NCBI RefSeq assembly: GCF_000026365.1
Contig: NC_012993.1
Coordinates: forward strand, 1,178,001-1,242,000
Reading direction: 5' to 3'
Source of the DNA: Zygosaccharomyces rouxii
Lineage: Eukaryota; Ascomycota; Saccharomycetes; Saccharomycetales; Saccharomycetaceae
DNA: 64,000 nt
Positions 1-10,614 of this stretch are shown here, piece by piece. Position 1 is the stretch's first letter; each line of letters starts with the position of its first letter. The notes below the pieces were generated by a model, which was given only the letters and a program-made list of their open reading frames with translations, searched no databases and was not told where the DNA came from. The translations under genes were made by a program, and so were the position numbers.

Positions 1-1
1 G

Positions 2-439
2 GACGGAAACCATCAGTACACTTTTGGATCTATCACTAAGGGTATTCTTCTTTTGACGTTCCCAGGATTTGAAGTATTCTTGATGACAATCTGCGAATTC
101 GGAATTTTACAAACTGCTCATGTGCTGACGCTCTCCGTAGCAGGTATCATCAAAGAACTACTCACAATACTTTGTAGTGTCATTTTCCTCAACGAAAGGT
201 TAAGTGGATTTCATAACTGGGCAGGAATGACTATAGTCCTACTCGATGTGGCCTACTACAATTATTTCAGATACACACAGGATGAAAAATTGAATGACCC
301 TCAAAAAGATCTAGAAAACCATACCATAGATGAGCGTAATGATAGCGATAGCGGGACTGTTTTATTATCCCAATTAAAACAGCCGTCTCTCGAATCAGTA
401 TCTTACGAATTGGCCCATGTTAACAATAACCCCAGCTAA
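2..439 (+). CDS. YMD8: Nucleotide-sugar transporter-like protein, 3' end only
   Basis: The frame is open from the window edge to the stop, so only the C-terminal 145 residues are present and no start codon is visible. The segment has hydrophobic membrane spans followed by a polar, acidic tail. The stretch around HVLTLSVAGIIKELLT with the later LNERLSG and NWAGM motifs fits the last transmembrane helices of the triose-phosphate/nucleotide-sugar transporter family (YMD8, related to human SLC35C2). Family members sit in Golgi/ER membranes and exchange nucleotide sugars; the substrate of YMD8 is not established. The neighbour is STP1/2. I am sure of the family and less sure of YMD8 over other yeast members. 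Confidence 0.7.
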   Translation, partial: DGNHQYTFGSITKGILLLTFPGFEVFLMTICEFGILQTAHVLTLSVAGIIKELLTILCSVIFLNERLSGFHNWAGMTIVLLDVAYYNYFRYTQDEKLNDPQKDLENHTIDERNDSDSGTVLLSQLKQPSLESVSYELAHVNNNPS

Positions 440-917
440 AGTGTGCTATGCATTTAGAAAGACAAGCATGTACACAGTCGCACACAGATCTATACATATT
501 CGATAGATTGATAAATACATTCATACCTTCACGTGACAGTTTACCGCTGACGGATCTGTTACCCTAACATCATTATGAACGAAAATATACAGTTTAGAAA
601 TACCTATCAATTATTTTCGACATGAAAAAAAGTTGAGTGGACCCATTTTGAAAATTGGAACGGGCGGAGAGGAAACACTCCTTGTTAAACGCTCTTCGTA
701 AAACTAACTGATCATTATACAACGACAGTGACAATCAAACAAAGACTCATAGCTGACCAATCCTCCTTTAATACCAGTTTGTGTTGCCTTACACACAGAA
801 TAATACCGATTACCAATTGCCAATAGTTCTTCCTTGATTGTCGTCACTAAATTTTGCATCGTAGAGGGAAAGAAGGATTTGGCACAGATATACAAAATAT
901 TGAAAACAAAGAAGAAC
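440..917. other. Intergenic region YMD8-STP1/2
   Basis: 478 bp between two plus-strand genes. It must hold the 3' end of the transporter transcript and the promoter of the STP gene. One CACGTG box lies at 530-535. The STP reading frame stays open upstream to 834 but has no ATG before 918, so that part is read as 5' leader. Nothing else was recognised. Confidence 0.6.
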
Positions 918-2681
918 ATGTTCGGTGTTGAGTCCGTTTCATTGTTGGTAAATGCTCCTTTGGAGCTTTTAATCGTGTTTTTTGTGGGAATCTTCAAGAG
1001 CTTAGTTGATATGATTGTGATTCCGGCACTAGACTACTACAGCGATAAAGAACACGGTGAGAAACAGGAGAAACTGAAATCAAAGGAGGAAGGTAAAATA
1101 GTCGAAGAGGAAGAAAGTGAAGATGAATTTCCCTCTCTTTTCCCCGAGAGACATAACGTTAACAAGTCCCTTTTCGAGAGTGCATCCGTAATTCCATGTT
1201 CGTTAGATATTTCGACAGTTGATTCTGCTATGTCAATGTCTATGACACCCGAAGGACAGTTACAATGTAAATTGAATACAGACGAAAATACAAATATACC
1301 ATCCAATAACAAGTATAACATGATGGTAACACCGCCTACTAGTGTTGATGCAAATGGCTTACCAATCAGTCCAGAGAGTAATACATCATGTACCCCTGTG
1401 AAGTCTGAGGAAGAAGGTATTCCATCTGCATCTATCACTACCGCTACTACAACGAACCTGAATGCAAACTTAAACTCAGATACCATTAAGGCAGAGGTAC
1501 CTGAGGGGGCCAATAGCGAAGGTCTATTCGTTTGCCACTACTGTGATGCGAAGTTTAAGATTAGAGGGTATTTGACTCGTCACATCAAGAAGCATGCAAT
1601 TCAAAAGGCTTATCACTGTCCTTTCTTTATGGGAGAAGCACCACCTGAATTAAGATGTCATAATTCAGGTGGATTTAGCAGAAGGGATACCTATAAGACA
1701 CATTTGAGAACCAGACATTTTATCTACCCCAAAGGTGTTAAGCCTTCAGAACGTAATAAGTCTGCAGGTAACTGTGGGCAATGTGGTCAAAGTTTTGAAA
1801 ATACTGATAAGTGGGTTGAACAACACATTGAAAGTGGTGAATGTAGAGGATTGCCACAAGACTACGTTAGAAATATTAAGTCTGAAAGAAAATCAGGTAA
1901 ACTTAAAATGATAAAAACCTCTACAGGACATTCTCGTTTTATTTCTACAGCTCAAAGTGTCGTAGAACCAAAAGTACTTTTGAACAAAGAAGCATTAGAA
2001 GCAATGGCAATTGTTGCTCATAATACAAACAGATCAGATATTTTGTCTCGTTACGGTAACAACAAAATTCTAATGATCTCTGCTAATTTCAAAGGTGAAG
2101 CTAAGCCTAAAAAGAAGTATTCAAGAAAAAGAGGTGGTCAATCAAGTACCGGTAAGAAATCAGATAATGATCTATCGCCACCACAACTGCAACCAGTATC
2201 ATCCTTATCATCGACAGGAACTCCTGCAACTTTACCACCTCTAGAAGAATCTCCAATGGTTTTCAACTCTTACAGTTTTGAAACGAATACACCTTGTATG
2301 GACTCTTCAATAATTCCATCCCCTGAGCAAAACCAATCTTTGGAACCCGTCCCATCTGCATCTTCAGCATCATCCCACGAATGTCACTTGAACACTAATA
2401 ATTATAATTCCTCTATGAATGAAGTTGGCAACAGTAGTATTATGTTTAACGATCCATTTAATGTCCCCCTTGATGCAGAACAATCTCCATCTTTTGGTCC
2501 ACCAGACTATAACATGGTGAATAGCTGTCCTAATGGCACACCGGGTAAAGGTATGCAACAAATTAATATAAATGAAACTTTACAAAGACAGATGGATCCG
2601 GCCGTATTGGGAGACAGTCAACTCAGAGAAGTAAGACAATACGCTAATTTTTACAGACACACTTTTGGATACAAAGTGTGA
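918..2681 (+). CDS. STP1: Stp1/Stp2-type transcription factor of amino-acid sensing (SPS pathway)
   Basis: 587 residues from the ATG at 918, the first ATG in this frame. Three Cys/His zinc fingers are visible: CHYC...H at about residues 206-222, a long second finger starting YHCPFF at about 231, and a third starting CGQCG at about 282. The N-terminus is hydrophobic/amphipathic, followed by an acidic Lys/Glu stretch and then a Ser-rich block around SLDISTVDSA. In S. cerevisiae Stp1/Stp2 these N-terminal regions keep the factor latent in the cytoplasm until the Ssy5 protease removes them when external amino acids are sensed; it then activates amino-acid permease genes. SPP41 follows as in S. 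cerevisiae STP1, and ERG11 lies beyond as next to STP2, so this is the single pre-WGD ancestor type. Confidence 0.93.
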   Translation: MFGVESVSLLVNAPLELLIVFFVGIFKSLVDMIVIPALDYYSDKEHGEKQEKLKSKEEGKIVEEEESEDEFPSLFPERHNVNKSLFESASVIPCSLDISTVDSAMSMSMTPEGQLQCKLNTDENTNIPSNNKYNMMVTPPTSVDANGLPISPESNTSCTPVKSEEEGIPSASITTATTTNLNANLNSDTIKAEVPEGANSEGLFVCHYCDAKFKIRGYLTRHIKKHAIQKAYHCPFFMGEAPPELRCHNSGGFSRRDTYKTHLRTRHFIYPKGVKPSERNKSAGNCGQCGQSFENTDKWVEQHIESGECRGLPQDYVRNIKSERKSGKLKMIKTSTGHSRFISTAQSVVEPKVLLNKEALEAMAIVAHNTNRSDILSRYGNNKILMISANFKGEAKPKKKYSRKRGGQSSTGKKSDNDLSPPQLQPVSSLSSTGTPATLPPLEESPMVFNSYSFETNTPCMDSSIIPSPEQNQSLEPVPSASSASSHECHLNTNNYNSSMNEVGNSSIMFNDPFNVPLDAEQSPSFGPPDYNMVNSCPNGTPGKGMQQININETLQRQMDPAVLGDSQLREVRQYANFYRHTFGYKV

Positions 2682-3159
2682 GGGACAATAGAACAATAAA
2701 AAATAAAAAGATAATGGAGCAGGATGATTCAATATAGTTAGTTCCACTATGATCTTTTAAAATTTCGGAGTTTTTTCATTGGTGAAATAGATAAAAAAAT
2801 AAAAATGTAATAAAGTAAATGAAATAAAAAAAAAAGGAAAAGTAGCTTGAGTAAACTGATGTTGGGATATTTTAATTGTTCTGTTTAGGAAGGTTATTCT
2901 TATAGGATACTATTGCTTCGTCTGAATGTAATTCAATTCTTATAGTTGTCGTTTTTAACGAAAATTCGATTTTTCATGCTTTCCGTTATCAACATCTCTA
3001 ATGAAAAGTTGAGTTAACTTTAATTAATCAAACGTTTAATGAAACTTCTATAAAAATACTATATCCAGTTTAGTCCGTGGTTTCAGAATCCATATAAATT
3101 CTTAATTTAAATTTTGCAGTAGTTTCCAGCATTTTTTCCAAGTCGTTTATCTTCCAATA
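2682..3159. other. Intergenic region STP1/2-SPP41
   Basis: 478 bp, AT-rich, between two plus-strand genes. A/T runs near 2790-2840 suit the 3' end of the STP transcript. A TATAAAAA-like motif near 3050 lies about 110 bp before the SPP41 start. No RNA gene or repeat was recognised. Confidence 0.5.
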
Positions 3160-6100
3160 ATGTCGGAGGAGCACGGCGACGATTTAAACTTTAATGAACT
3201 GGTCGGAAATCTACTTAGTTCCCATAATGCAAATGAAACTTTGACTGAAGATACCGAAAATGTTAATCCTGAGCAAGATTCAAATATTGTGACTAATACT
3301 AATGATAATCAAGATGACGTTGAGTTGCCGGACTTTGGCGCAGAAGAAGAAGATTTGGCCGCTGTTGTTGCGAGTGCCATTCAAAATATGAATGAACAAC
3401 CTTCACAAGACAGTGAAATATCCTTAGACCTTCAACAACAGCAACAACAACAACAACAAGAACAGCAGGATGAAGGAGGACAAGGGTCATTTGAAGGTCC
3501 GAACGGAGAAGCTGATGAGATTCCTATAGAAGTACAAGAAGATGACGAAGACGAAGGGGATAATGAGCAGAACCAAGAATGGGCTCATATGTTACAACAA
3601 AGTTTAATGCAGGGAAATGAACCTTCGCAGACACAACCTGAAGAACAACTGGACCAAGATGATGAAACTTTGAGACGCGCCATTCTGGAATCCCTACAGG
3701 AGTTGAATGTAAGAGATAAAGAAGATACTACTACACAAGCACCACTGCCGAAGGAGAAAGATAAAAAGAGTAAATCAAAAAAACCGTCTAAAAAATCTTC
3801 ATCGTCGTCATCGTCGTCTAAAAAGAAGAAGGATTCCAAAAAGAAGAAATCTCAGAAAGACGATAATGATGACTTGTTAAATTTTGAAGATGTCATTAGG
3901 GGGTTTATGCATCCTGAAGCTACTAGTATTCAAGATGAACCATCAGCGGTAGCAGATGTTGGTGATAATGAAACTCAAGCCCTTGTAGAGGCTACTTTAA
4001 AGGCATTTGAACGTGAACTACTTGGCCCTGCTGCCAATGCTCCTAAGACTACAAAGAAAAAATCAACCTCTACATCAAAAAAGAAATCTTCAAGTAAAAA
4101 ATCTGATCAAAGGGCTAAAGCTAGAACTTATACACCTTTAGATCTTGACAAGAGTCATGATGGTCCCAAACACAACAAAAAGAAAGAACGTGATGAAGCA
4201 GCACCAGAACAAGAAGTTGGCGATGATTTCTCTAAACAACTTGCTGAAATGGTTAACCAGGTGGTGAATACGACCGCACCAGAGGAACCAACGGCGACTG
4301 CTCAAAAACCTGAGGAAGATTTTAGATCAACCACAGAAGGTATTTCACGAAGTGTGAGTGCCAATGAAGAATTTACTACTCATGATGTGCAAACAACTCC
4401 GGCTGGACTGGAAGAAGGCACATCTGAGACTTTTGATTTAAATCAAATCATGCAAAGGGCCATGAATATGGCCTTTCAGGAACAAGAAGAAGAACAAGCA
4501 CCAGAACAAGAACAAAAGGAAAGGGATAAACAGAGTGATGAACAAGAACAAAATGAGGATCATTTTGATCAATCTATAATGGAGGAATTTAATCGTGGTC
4601 TAGCCGATTTAACCGTTGCAGACCTGGATCCAGAAACGCCAGCTGATTCGAAAGACCAACCGTCAAGGGAGGATGATTTAGAAACTGCAGCTGACAAGAG
4701 TGAACATAAAAAATATGCTAAACCATCAGAAGAAATCAATAAGAAGAAATATTCACAAGTGGCTTTAGCCGCTGCTCATGCTGCCAAAAAGCGTCTTTCG
4801 GAGAAGAACAGGATTAATAAATTGAAAGAAAAGCAGGAACGTCAAAAGGTTCGTGAAGATAAGAAATCGAAGAAGAAAGAGGAACAGGAAAAGTTAGAGG
4901 AAGAAAGGAAGGAATTGGAGGAAATTGTAGCTAGAGGTCCACCATATCCTCCTGATCTAAGGTTGACCAAAAGTGGAAAACCAAAGAAGCCATATAGAAG
5001 ATGGACCCCTGAGGAAATGGCAAGAAGAGCCGCCATGATCTCAGAAGAAGCAAATAACCCCTCGAAGGAACAAAGAGTGAGAAAAAAGAAGTCCAAGAAG
5101 CTAAAGAGAGTCCCTCTGTACAATTTGAAGAACATCCCAATATTTAACTTTATCAAGTCAAATGTTGCTAGTGAAGGAAGAACGAGACAAGGGTTGAATG
5201 GTATCGAGGATACCTTAAACAAAATACCATTAACTTCTAATAACTTAAACCTAAACAGATTGGCTCTGTCAGGCAATACGGCTGTCGATCCATCAACAAG
5301 GGAAAAAAATCACGAAGATCTAGAGAACAATTCTATGCCGTTTATGCTACAGCGCAAGACTGTTGTACATAGGGAAAAAATTCCGTTCCATCCCCCATGG
5401 GCTATTCCTGAGCATCCTCCCTTAGCTTTACCAGTTGCCAGAAGGAGAAGAAAGGAAAAGGTCAACGAATCTACTCACCATAATGATATCAGGAGTCCTG
5501 GAAAACAAAGCAGACCTTCTGGTAATCTTAATGTTAGAAGCAAAATTATTCCTGCTGTCTTGCTTCCAATCATTAATACTTTGAAGGCAGCGGCAAGAGC
5601 TAAGGCAGCTTCGGGAGCCTCTTCTGAAGAATCAAATGAATATTTGATGAATATTATCAAGCATACCAAAACTACGATAGCACAAACACTAGAGTCATCA
5701 AGGAGAACTTCTTCAAGAGATTATTCTGCCATCAAGACTCAACAGGATGGGGAAGATGAAGGGAAGAAAATGAGAAGGACGCCAATCTTCAGTCTGGCGA
5801 ACATTAAAAAAATTGATACGAGTAACGATGAGCCAAGAACCGAAAAATCGGAAAATCATCAGGATATCCATACAAAGACTCCAACGTTGATCAAAATAGA
5901 AGAAACGGAAAATTCTACGCTACCGTATGTTCAAGAAACGGCTGACAAGACGTCTCCAGAGGTAACAACTGAAAAGGATTCAAGTAATGAGAAGTCAGAC
6001 CCTAAAGACAAAGCTTTTATAAACAGTAGTTCGATACCTACTGATGCTTTAGCTGTTGAACAAATCCAAGAACAGAGGTCTAACTATGAGGCAAACCGTT

Positions 6101-7839
6101 CTGATAGCCAAACACCTTCACCAGAAAAAACTGAATTAACTCATAAGCATTCAAAGGTACATCCTGTATTGATCGAGGAAACTCCAGATGTTAGCAAGAT
6201 TGATTTGCCAGTAAAACCTCAAGAGAGGCCTGAAGAAAGATCTGAGGGGAGACCTGAAGATAAGGCTCAAGAGATACCCGAAGATAGGGCTCAGGAGAGG
6301 CCTGAAGGGAGATCTGAGGTGAGTCCTGTAGAGAAGGCTCAAGAGATACCTGTAGAGAAGGCTCAAACGAAACCCGAAGAAAAGATTCAAGAGATTCCTG
6401 AAGAGAAGGCTCAAGAGAAGGCTCAAGAGAAGGCTCAAGAGAAGGCTCAAGAGAAGGCTCAAGAGAAGGCTCAAGAGAAGGTTCAAGAGAAGGCTCAAGA
6501 GAAGGCTCAAGAGCAGACTCAAGAGCAAAGTCAGGAGCAAAGTCAGGAGCAAAGTCAGGAGCAAACTCAAGAGCAGACTCAAGAGAAGACTCAAGAGAAA
6601 TCTCCATCACGGGTTAGTGAGGCAGGTGCTGAAAGCGCAACTAAACCCCAGCCAGATACTTCAGAAGAAGCTCTCAAGTTGGAAAAACAGAACTTATCAG
6701 GACCTATTAAGCGTGAGGAAAATAACGATTTAGCTAACGCCCAGGTGCAAATGAAGAGGCGAGATGAAAACCCACATAATGCATTCGAAGATATGGTTAA
6801 ACAACAATTGGTTCAATCATGTGGCAATAATGTTGACTTGCCCAGTAATTTAAGCAACATAATTTCTGCCACATTGGCCAATGTTTTTCCGGATTTGAAT
6901 GATACCAGAAAGAACGAGATCCAAGAACTACCATCTCGACCAGAAAGAAGACGTTATAAGAAGGGTCCTCCACCAATGTTGAATTTAGATGGTTTAGTAC
7001 CTCCCAGCGGTATTCAAGTTATTCCTAAAGCTGAACCAAAACCTGCTTCAGAGGGCACAATACCTTCTCAAGCTCCAAGATTTAAAAAACCTCACAAGAA
7101 ATCAGAACAACCTACGTTATTATACACCTTCAATGTTCCTAATTTCAAGGATATTCAAGGCAGAAGGACTATGCTTTTGAAAAGGGCTAAAGAGCATTTA
7201 AACGATAAAGAGATGGGTATTTTGAAAAGAGAAATTAACAAAGAACGTAAGAGGAAATGGAGAGAAGTGAATGTAGAGAAAAATTGGGAGCATGATTTAC
7301 GTTCACGATTGAAGAAACGTGCCAATATGAAATTTGGTGAGTCGAATTCAGCTGAGAAAAATCAATGGTTTGAAAGTGAAGTATCGAAGAATCTATCCGA
7401 GAGAGGTATAAAGCAAGAAGATAGCGCCAATAATGGTGGTGAAAATGGCAGTGGAAGGAAGAATACAGGCTCCACAAATTTAAGTGACAACGAAGTATTG
7501 AACATGATCGCTACGGCATTAGGCAAACTGGACGTTGCCAGAATTCTTGAGCGCGAACTAAATGAATTGGGTAAGCCTAGCGGTGCCAAACCACCAAATG
7601 TCAATAAACCCAAGAGACTTAACACACCAACTTCGGCAGAAGGTACGCCTGGCGCTGAAAGAAATCCAGTTTTGTCTGGAGTGGCAGAGTTTGGCACAGT
7701 TGAAGAGACTCGGAGTGAGAGGGAAATGGATGAAGTAGATGAAAACGGTCAATTAAAGAGACCATACCCGGATGATATACCCTTAATGGTTCCTATTCTC
7801 AAGAGACCTAAATTCTTAAACGCTGAGGGCAACTCTTGA
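3160..7839 (+). CDS. SPP41: Spp41-like nuclear protein with long low-complexity regions
   Basis: 1559 residues, somewhat longer than S. cerevisiae Spp41 (1435). In S. cerevisiae SPP41 was found as a negative regulator of expression of splicing genes such as PRP3 and PRP4; its biochemistry is unknown. The protein is acidic at the N-terminus, has a polyQ run near residues 91-100, several Lys/Ser-rich blocks, and a Glu/Lys-rich segment ending in a conserved-looking GPPYPPDLRLTKSGKPKKPY motif near residues 590-610. A repeated KAQE/QSQE segment (about residues 1084-1147) comes from a 12-bp tandem repeat. The C-terminal third has basic helices (KERKRKWREVNVEKNWEHDL). The assignment rests on position next to STP1 and overall character. 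Confidence 0.88.
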   Translation: MSEEHGDDLNFNELVGNLLSSHNANETLTEDTENVNPEQDSNIVTNTNDNQDDVELPDFGAEEEDLAAVVASAIQNMNEQPSQDSEISLDLQQQQQQQQQEQQDEGGQGSFEGPNGEADEIPIEVQEDDEDEGDNEQNQEWAHMLQQSLMQGNEPSQTQPEEQLDQDDETLRRAILESLQELNVRDKEDTTTQAPLPKEKDKKSKSKKPSKKSSSSSSSSKKKKDSKKKKSQKDDNDDLLNFEDVIRGFMHPEATSIQDEPSAVADVGDNETQALVEATLKAFERELLGPAANAPKTTKKKSTSTSKKKSSSKKSDQRAKARTYTPLDLDKSHDGPKHNKKKERDEAAPEQEVGDDFSKQLAEMVNQVVNTTAPEEPTATAQKPEEDFRSTTEGISRSVSANEEFTTHDVQTTPAGLEEGTSETFDLNQIMQRAMNMAFQEQEEEQAPEQEQKERDKQSDEQEQNEDHFDQSIMEEFNRGLADLTVADLDPETPADSKDQPSREDDLETAADKSEHKKYAKPSEEINKKKYSQVALAAAHAAKKRLSEKNRINKLKEKQERQKVREDKKSKKKEEQEKLEEERKELEEIVARGPPYPPDLRLTKSGKPKKPYRRWTPEEMARRAAMISEEANNPSKEQRVRKKKSKKLKRVPLYNLKNIPIFNFIKSNVASEGRTRQGLNGIEDTLNKIPLTSNNLNLNRLALSGNTAVDPSTREKNHEDLENNSMPFMLQRKTVVHREKIPFHPPWAIPEHPPLALPVARRRRKEKVNESTHHNDIRSPGKQSRPSGNLNVRSKIIPAVLLPIINTLKAAARAKAASGASSEESNEYLMNIIKHTKTTIAQTLESSRRTSSRDYSAIKTQQDGEDEGKKMRRTPIFSLANIKKIDTSNDEPRTEKSENHQDIHTKTPTLIKIEETENSTLPYVQETADKTSPEVTTEKDSSNEKSDPKDKAFINSSSIPTDALAVEQIQEQRSNYEANRSDSQTPSPEKTELTHKHSKVHPVLIEETPDVSKIDLPVKPQERPEERSEGRPEDKAQEIPEDRAQERPEGRSEVSPVEKAQEIPVEKAQTKPEEKIQEIPEEKAQEKAQEKAQEKAQEKAQEKAQEKVQEKAQEKAQEQTQEQSQEQSQEQSQEQTQEQTQEKTQEKSPSRVSEAGAESATKPQPDTSEEALKLEKQNLSGPIKREENNDLANAQVQMKRRDENPHNAFEDMVKQQLVQSCGNNVDLPSNLSNIISATLANVFPDLNDTRKNEIQELPSRPERRRYKKGPPPMLNLDGLVPPSGIQVIPKAEPKPASEGTIPSQAPRFKKPHKKSEQPTLLYTFNVPNFKDIQGRRTMLLKRAKEHLNDKEMGILKREINKERKRKWREVNVEKNWEHDLRSRLKKRANMKFGESNSAEKNQWFESEVSKNLSERGIKQEDSANNGGENGSGRKNTGSTNLSDNEVLNMIATALGKLDVARILERELNELGKPSGAKPPNVNKPKRLNTPTSAEGTPGAERNPVLSGVAEFGTVEETRSEREMDEVDENGQLKRPYPDDIPLMVPILKRPKFLNAEGNS
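6409..6600 (+). repeat. 12-bp coding minisatellite in SPP41, 16 units
   Basis: Sixteen head-to-tail 12-bp units with consensus gctcaagagaag, then variants agtcaggagcaa and actcaagagcag. They encode KAQE, QSQE and QTQE tetrapeptides. All units keep the frame. Weaker copies continue upstream to about 6215. The sharp boundary between AAG-ending and CAA/CAG-ending units shows that blocks of units expanded separately. Confidence 0.95.
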
Positions 7840-7961
7840 GAGGGCATAATAAATGGAACTGAGAATAGACATTATTTTTCTATGTTATTTTTTAAGGAAG
7901 GAAGGACAATTAGAATTACAAGGCGGCTACATGATAGACAAAAAGGAAGGAAATACATATT

Positions 7962-7997
<36 letters not shown>

Positions 7998-8151
7998 GTA
8001 AGACAAATAAGATATTAAAAAGACAAGCACTGGGACAATTTGAATTTAAATAATATTCAACGATGTAATAATCTATTTTTCTATCTCTTTACATACGTAA
8101 GCTTCCAATGGAAGCAATGTATCAGAATAAATATACGTTCAATTGAGCTTT
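7840..8151. other. Convergent 3' region SPP41/ERG11 with an (AT)14 tract
   Basis: 312 bp between the two stop codons, holding both transcript ends. A 28-bp (AT)14 run lies at 7965-7992. No gene is supported; a 66-codon open frame across the AT tract is low-complexity. Confidence 0.8.
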
Positions 8152-9783
<1,632 letters not shown>

Positions 9784-9978
9784 CTAAGAGGAAAAACCAG
9801 AACCAGGAAGTGTATCAGCAGTAGTGTCCAACGTCTTAACAATTGACGATTCAAAATTCTTCGAAAGGCAAGTCTAGCGATATGGAAGCTTTTTTCTCTG
9901 AAATGTATCTCTTTTGTATGTTTACCGGTCTTGAACGCAGTTAAAGCCTTTTTGCTCGTAAACAGACAAAAGCAAACT

Positions 9979-10108
9979 TAAACGAGCGAGCTCGAGCCTA
10001 AACGAGGTCACGTGAAAAGTGGCACAGGCAAATAGGACCGATGAATTAACGAAGAGCACCAATACGATAAATCCGAGGCCGTTGCACACGAAATCTAAGC
10101 TTAAACGA
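9979..10108 (-). promoter_or_regulatory. Three Upc2/Ecm22-type sterol or anaerobic response elements
   Basis: Read toward ERG11, TCGTTTA occurs three times: complements of 9979-9985, 9999-10005 and 10102-10108, that is 235-364 bp upstream of the ERG11 ATG. The middle one extends to TCGTTTAG, matching the AR1 form TCGTTYAG; the other two read TCGTTTAA. Upc2 and Ecm22 bind TCGTATA/TCGTTYAG motifs in ergosterol genes. All three share one orientation. Function is inferred. Confidence 0.6.
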
Positions 10109-10213
10109 AGGATAACGCGACGTTTAGCTGTCATGTGAAAAGCACGTGGCTACAGACACCACGTGCTTTTCACATGCTACGTAATCGCACAACAAGCACG
10201 TGAATATCACGTG
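10009..10213. promoter_or_regulatory. Cluster of five CACGTG boxes
   Basis: CACGTG occurs at 10009, 10143, 10160, 10197 and 10208, five times within 205 bp. Basic helix-loop-helix factors such as Cbf1 and Pho4 bind this palindrome in yeast. Flanking bases differ (tCACGTGa, gCACGTGg, cCACGTGc, gCACGTGa, tCACGTGc), so more than one factor may be involved. The cluster lies between ERG11 and the Zn2Cys6 gene and could serve either. Confidence 0.6.
10132..10176. repeat. Perfect 18-bp inverted repeat with 9-base spacer
   Basis: The left arm CATGTGAAAAGCACGTGG (10132-10149) is exactly the reverse complement of the right arm (10159-10176); the spacer is CTACAGACA. Each arm holds one CACGTG box. A perfect arm of this length is very unlikely by chance. 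It could extrude as a cruciform or act as a paired binding site. Confidence 0.97.
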
Positions 10214-10614
10214 CCTTCATCGGGAATTACTGTACCAAGAAATTTGCCCCCCTAAATCCGCGATTTCATCCCTCTAGCACCTTTGATCCTATTGCCTTAG
10301 TACGTGTGCCCACTTAGCCGCCCAAGATGCACTGCTGTATGCGGCTGAAACTTCTCCGTCTTACAACCGTTTTCCTTCTTTCTTTTCCCCAGTCCTTTGT
10401 CACCGAAGAGGTGAAAAATTATAAGAACGGGCATTAGTGATGGTTGCCAAGGAACTTATTTGCATTTTCAAGGTCGGTCAGAGGTGCGACTTGGCTCATC
10501 TAAAGTGTTGTTATTCACTTTATTCTTTCATTGTTAATGTGACTATTACCCCGTAGGTCTCTGCGTTTCAGTTACTAGAGTATTGAGATCGGAAAAGTAA
10601 TAGTTCTTAGCATC

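Noticed and set aside
6151..6610. Two long minus-strand frames rich in LLLSL or PSLE repeats
   Set aside because: They are antisense shadows of the in-frame 12-bp repeat of SPP41.
9922..10134. 70-codon minus-strand frame in the ERG11 upstream region
   Set aside because: It is short, covers the regulatory sites, and resembles no known protein.
10255..10263. TCCGCGATT upstream of the first regulator, like a Pdr1/Yrr1 element
   Set aside because: It differs from both TCCGYGGR and WCCGYKKWW at key positions.
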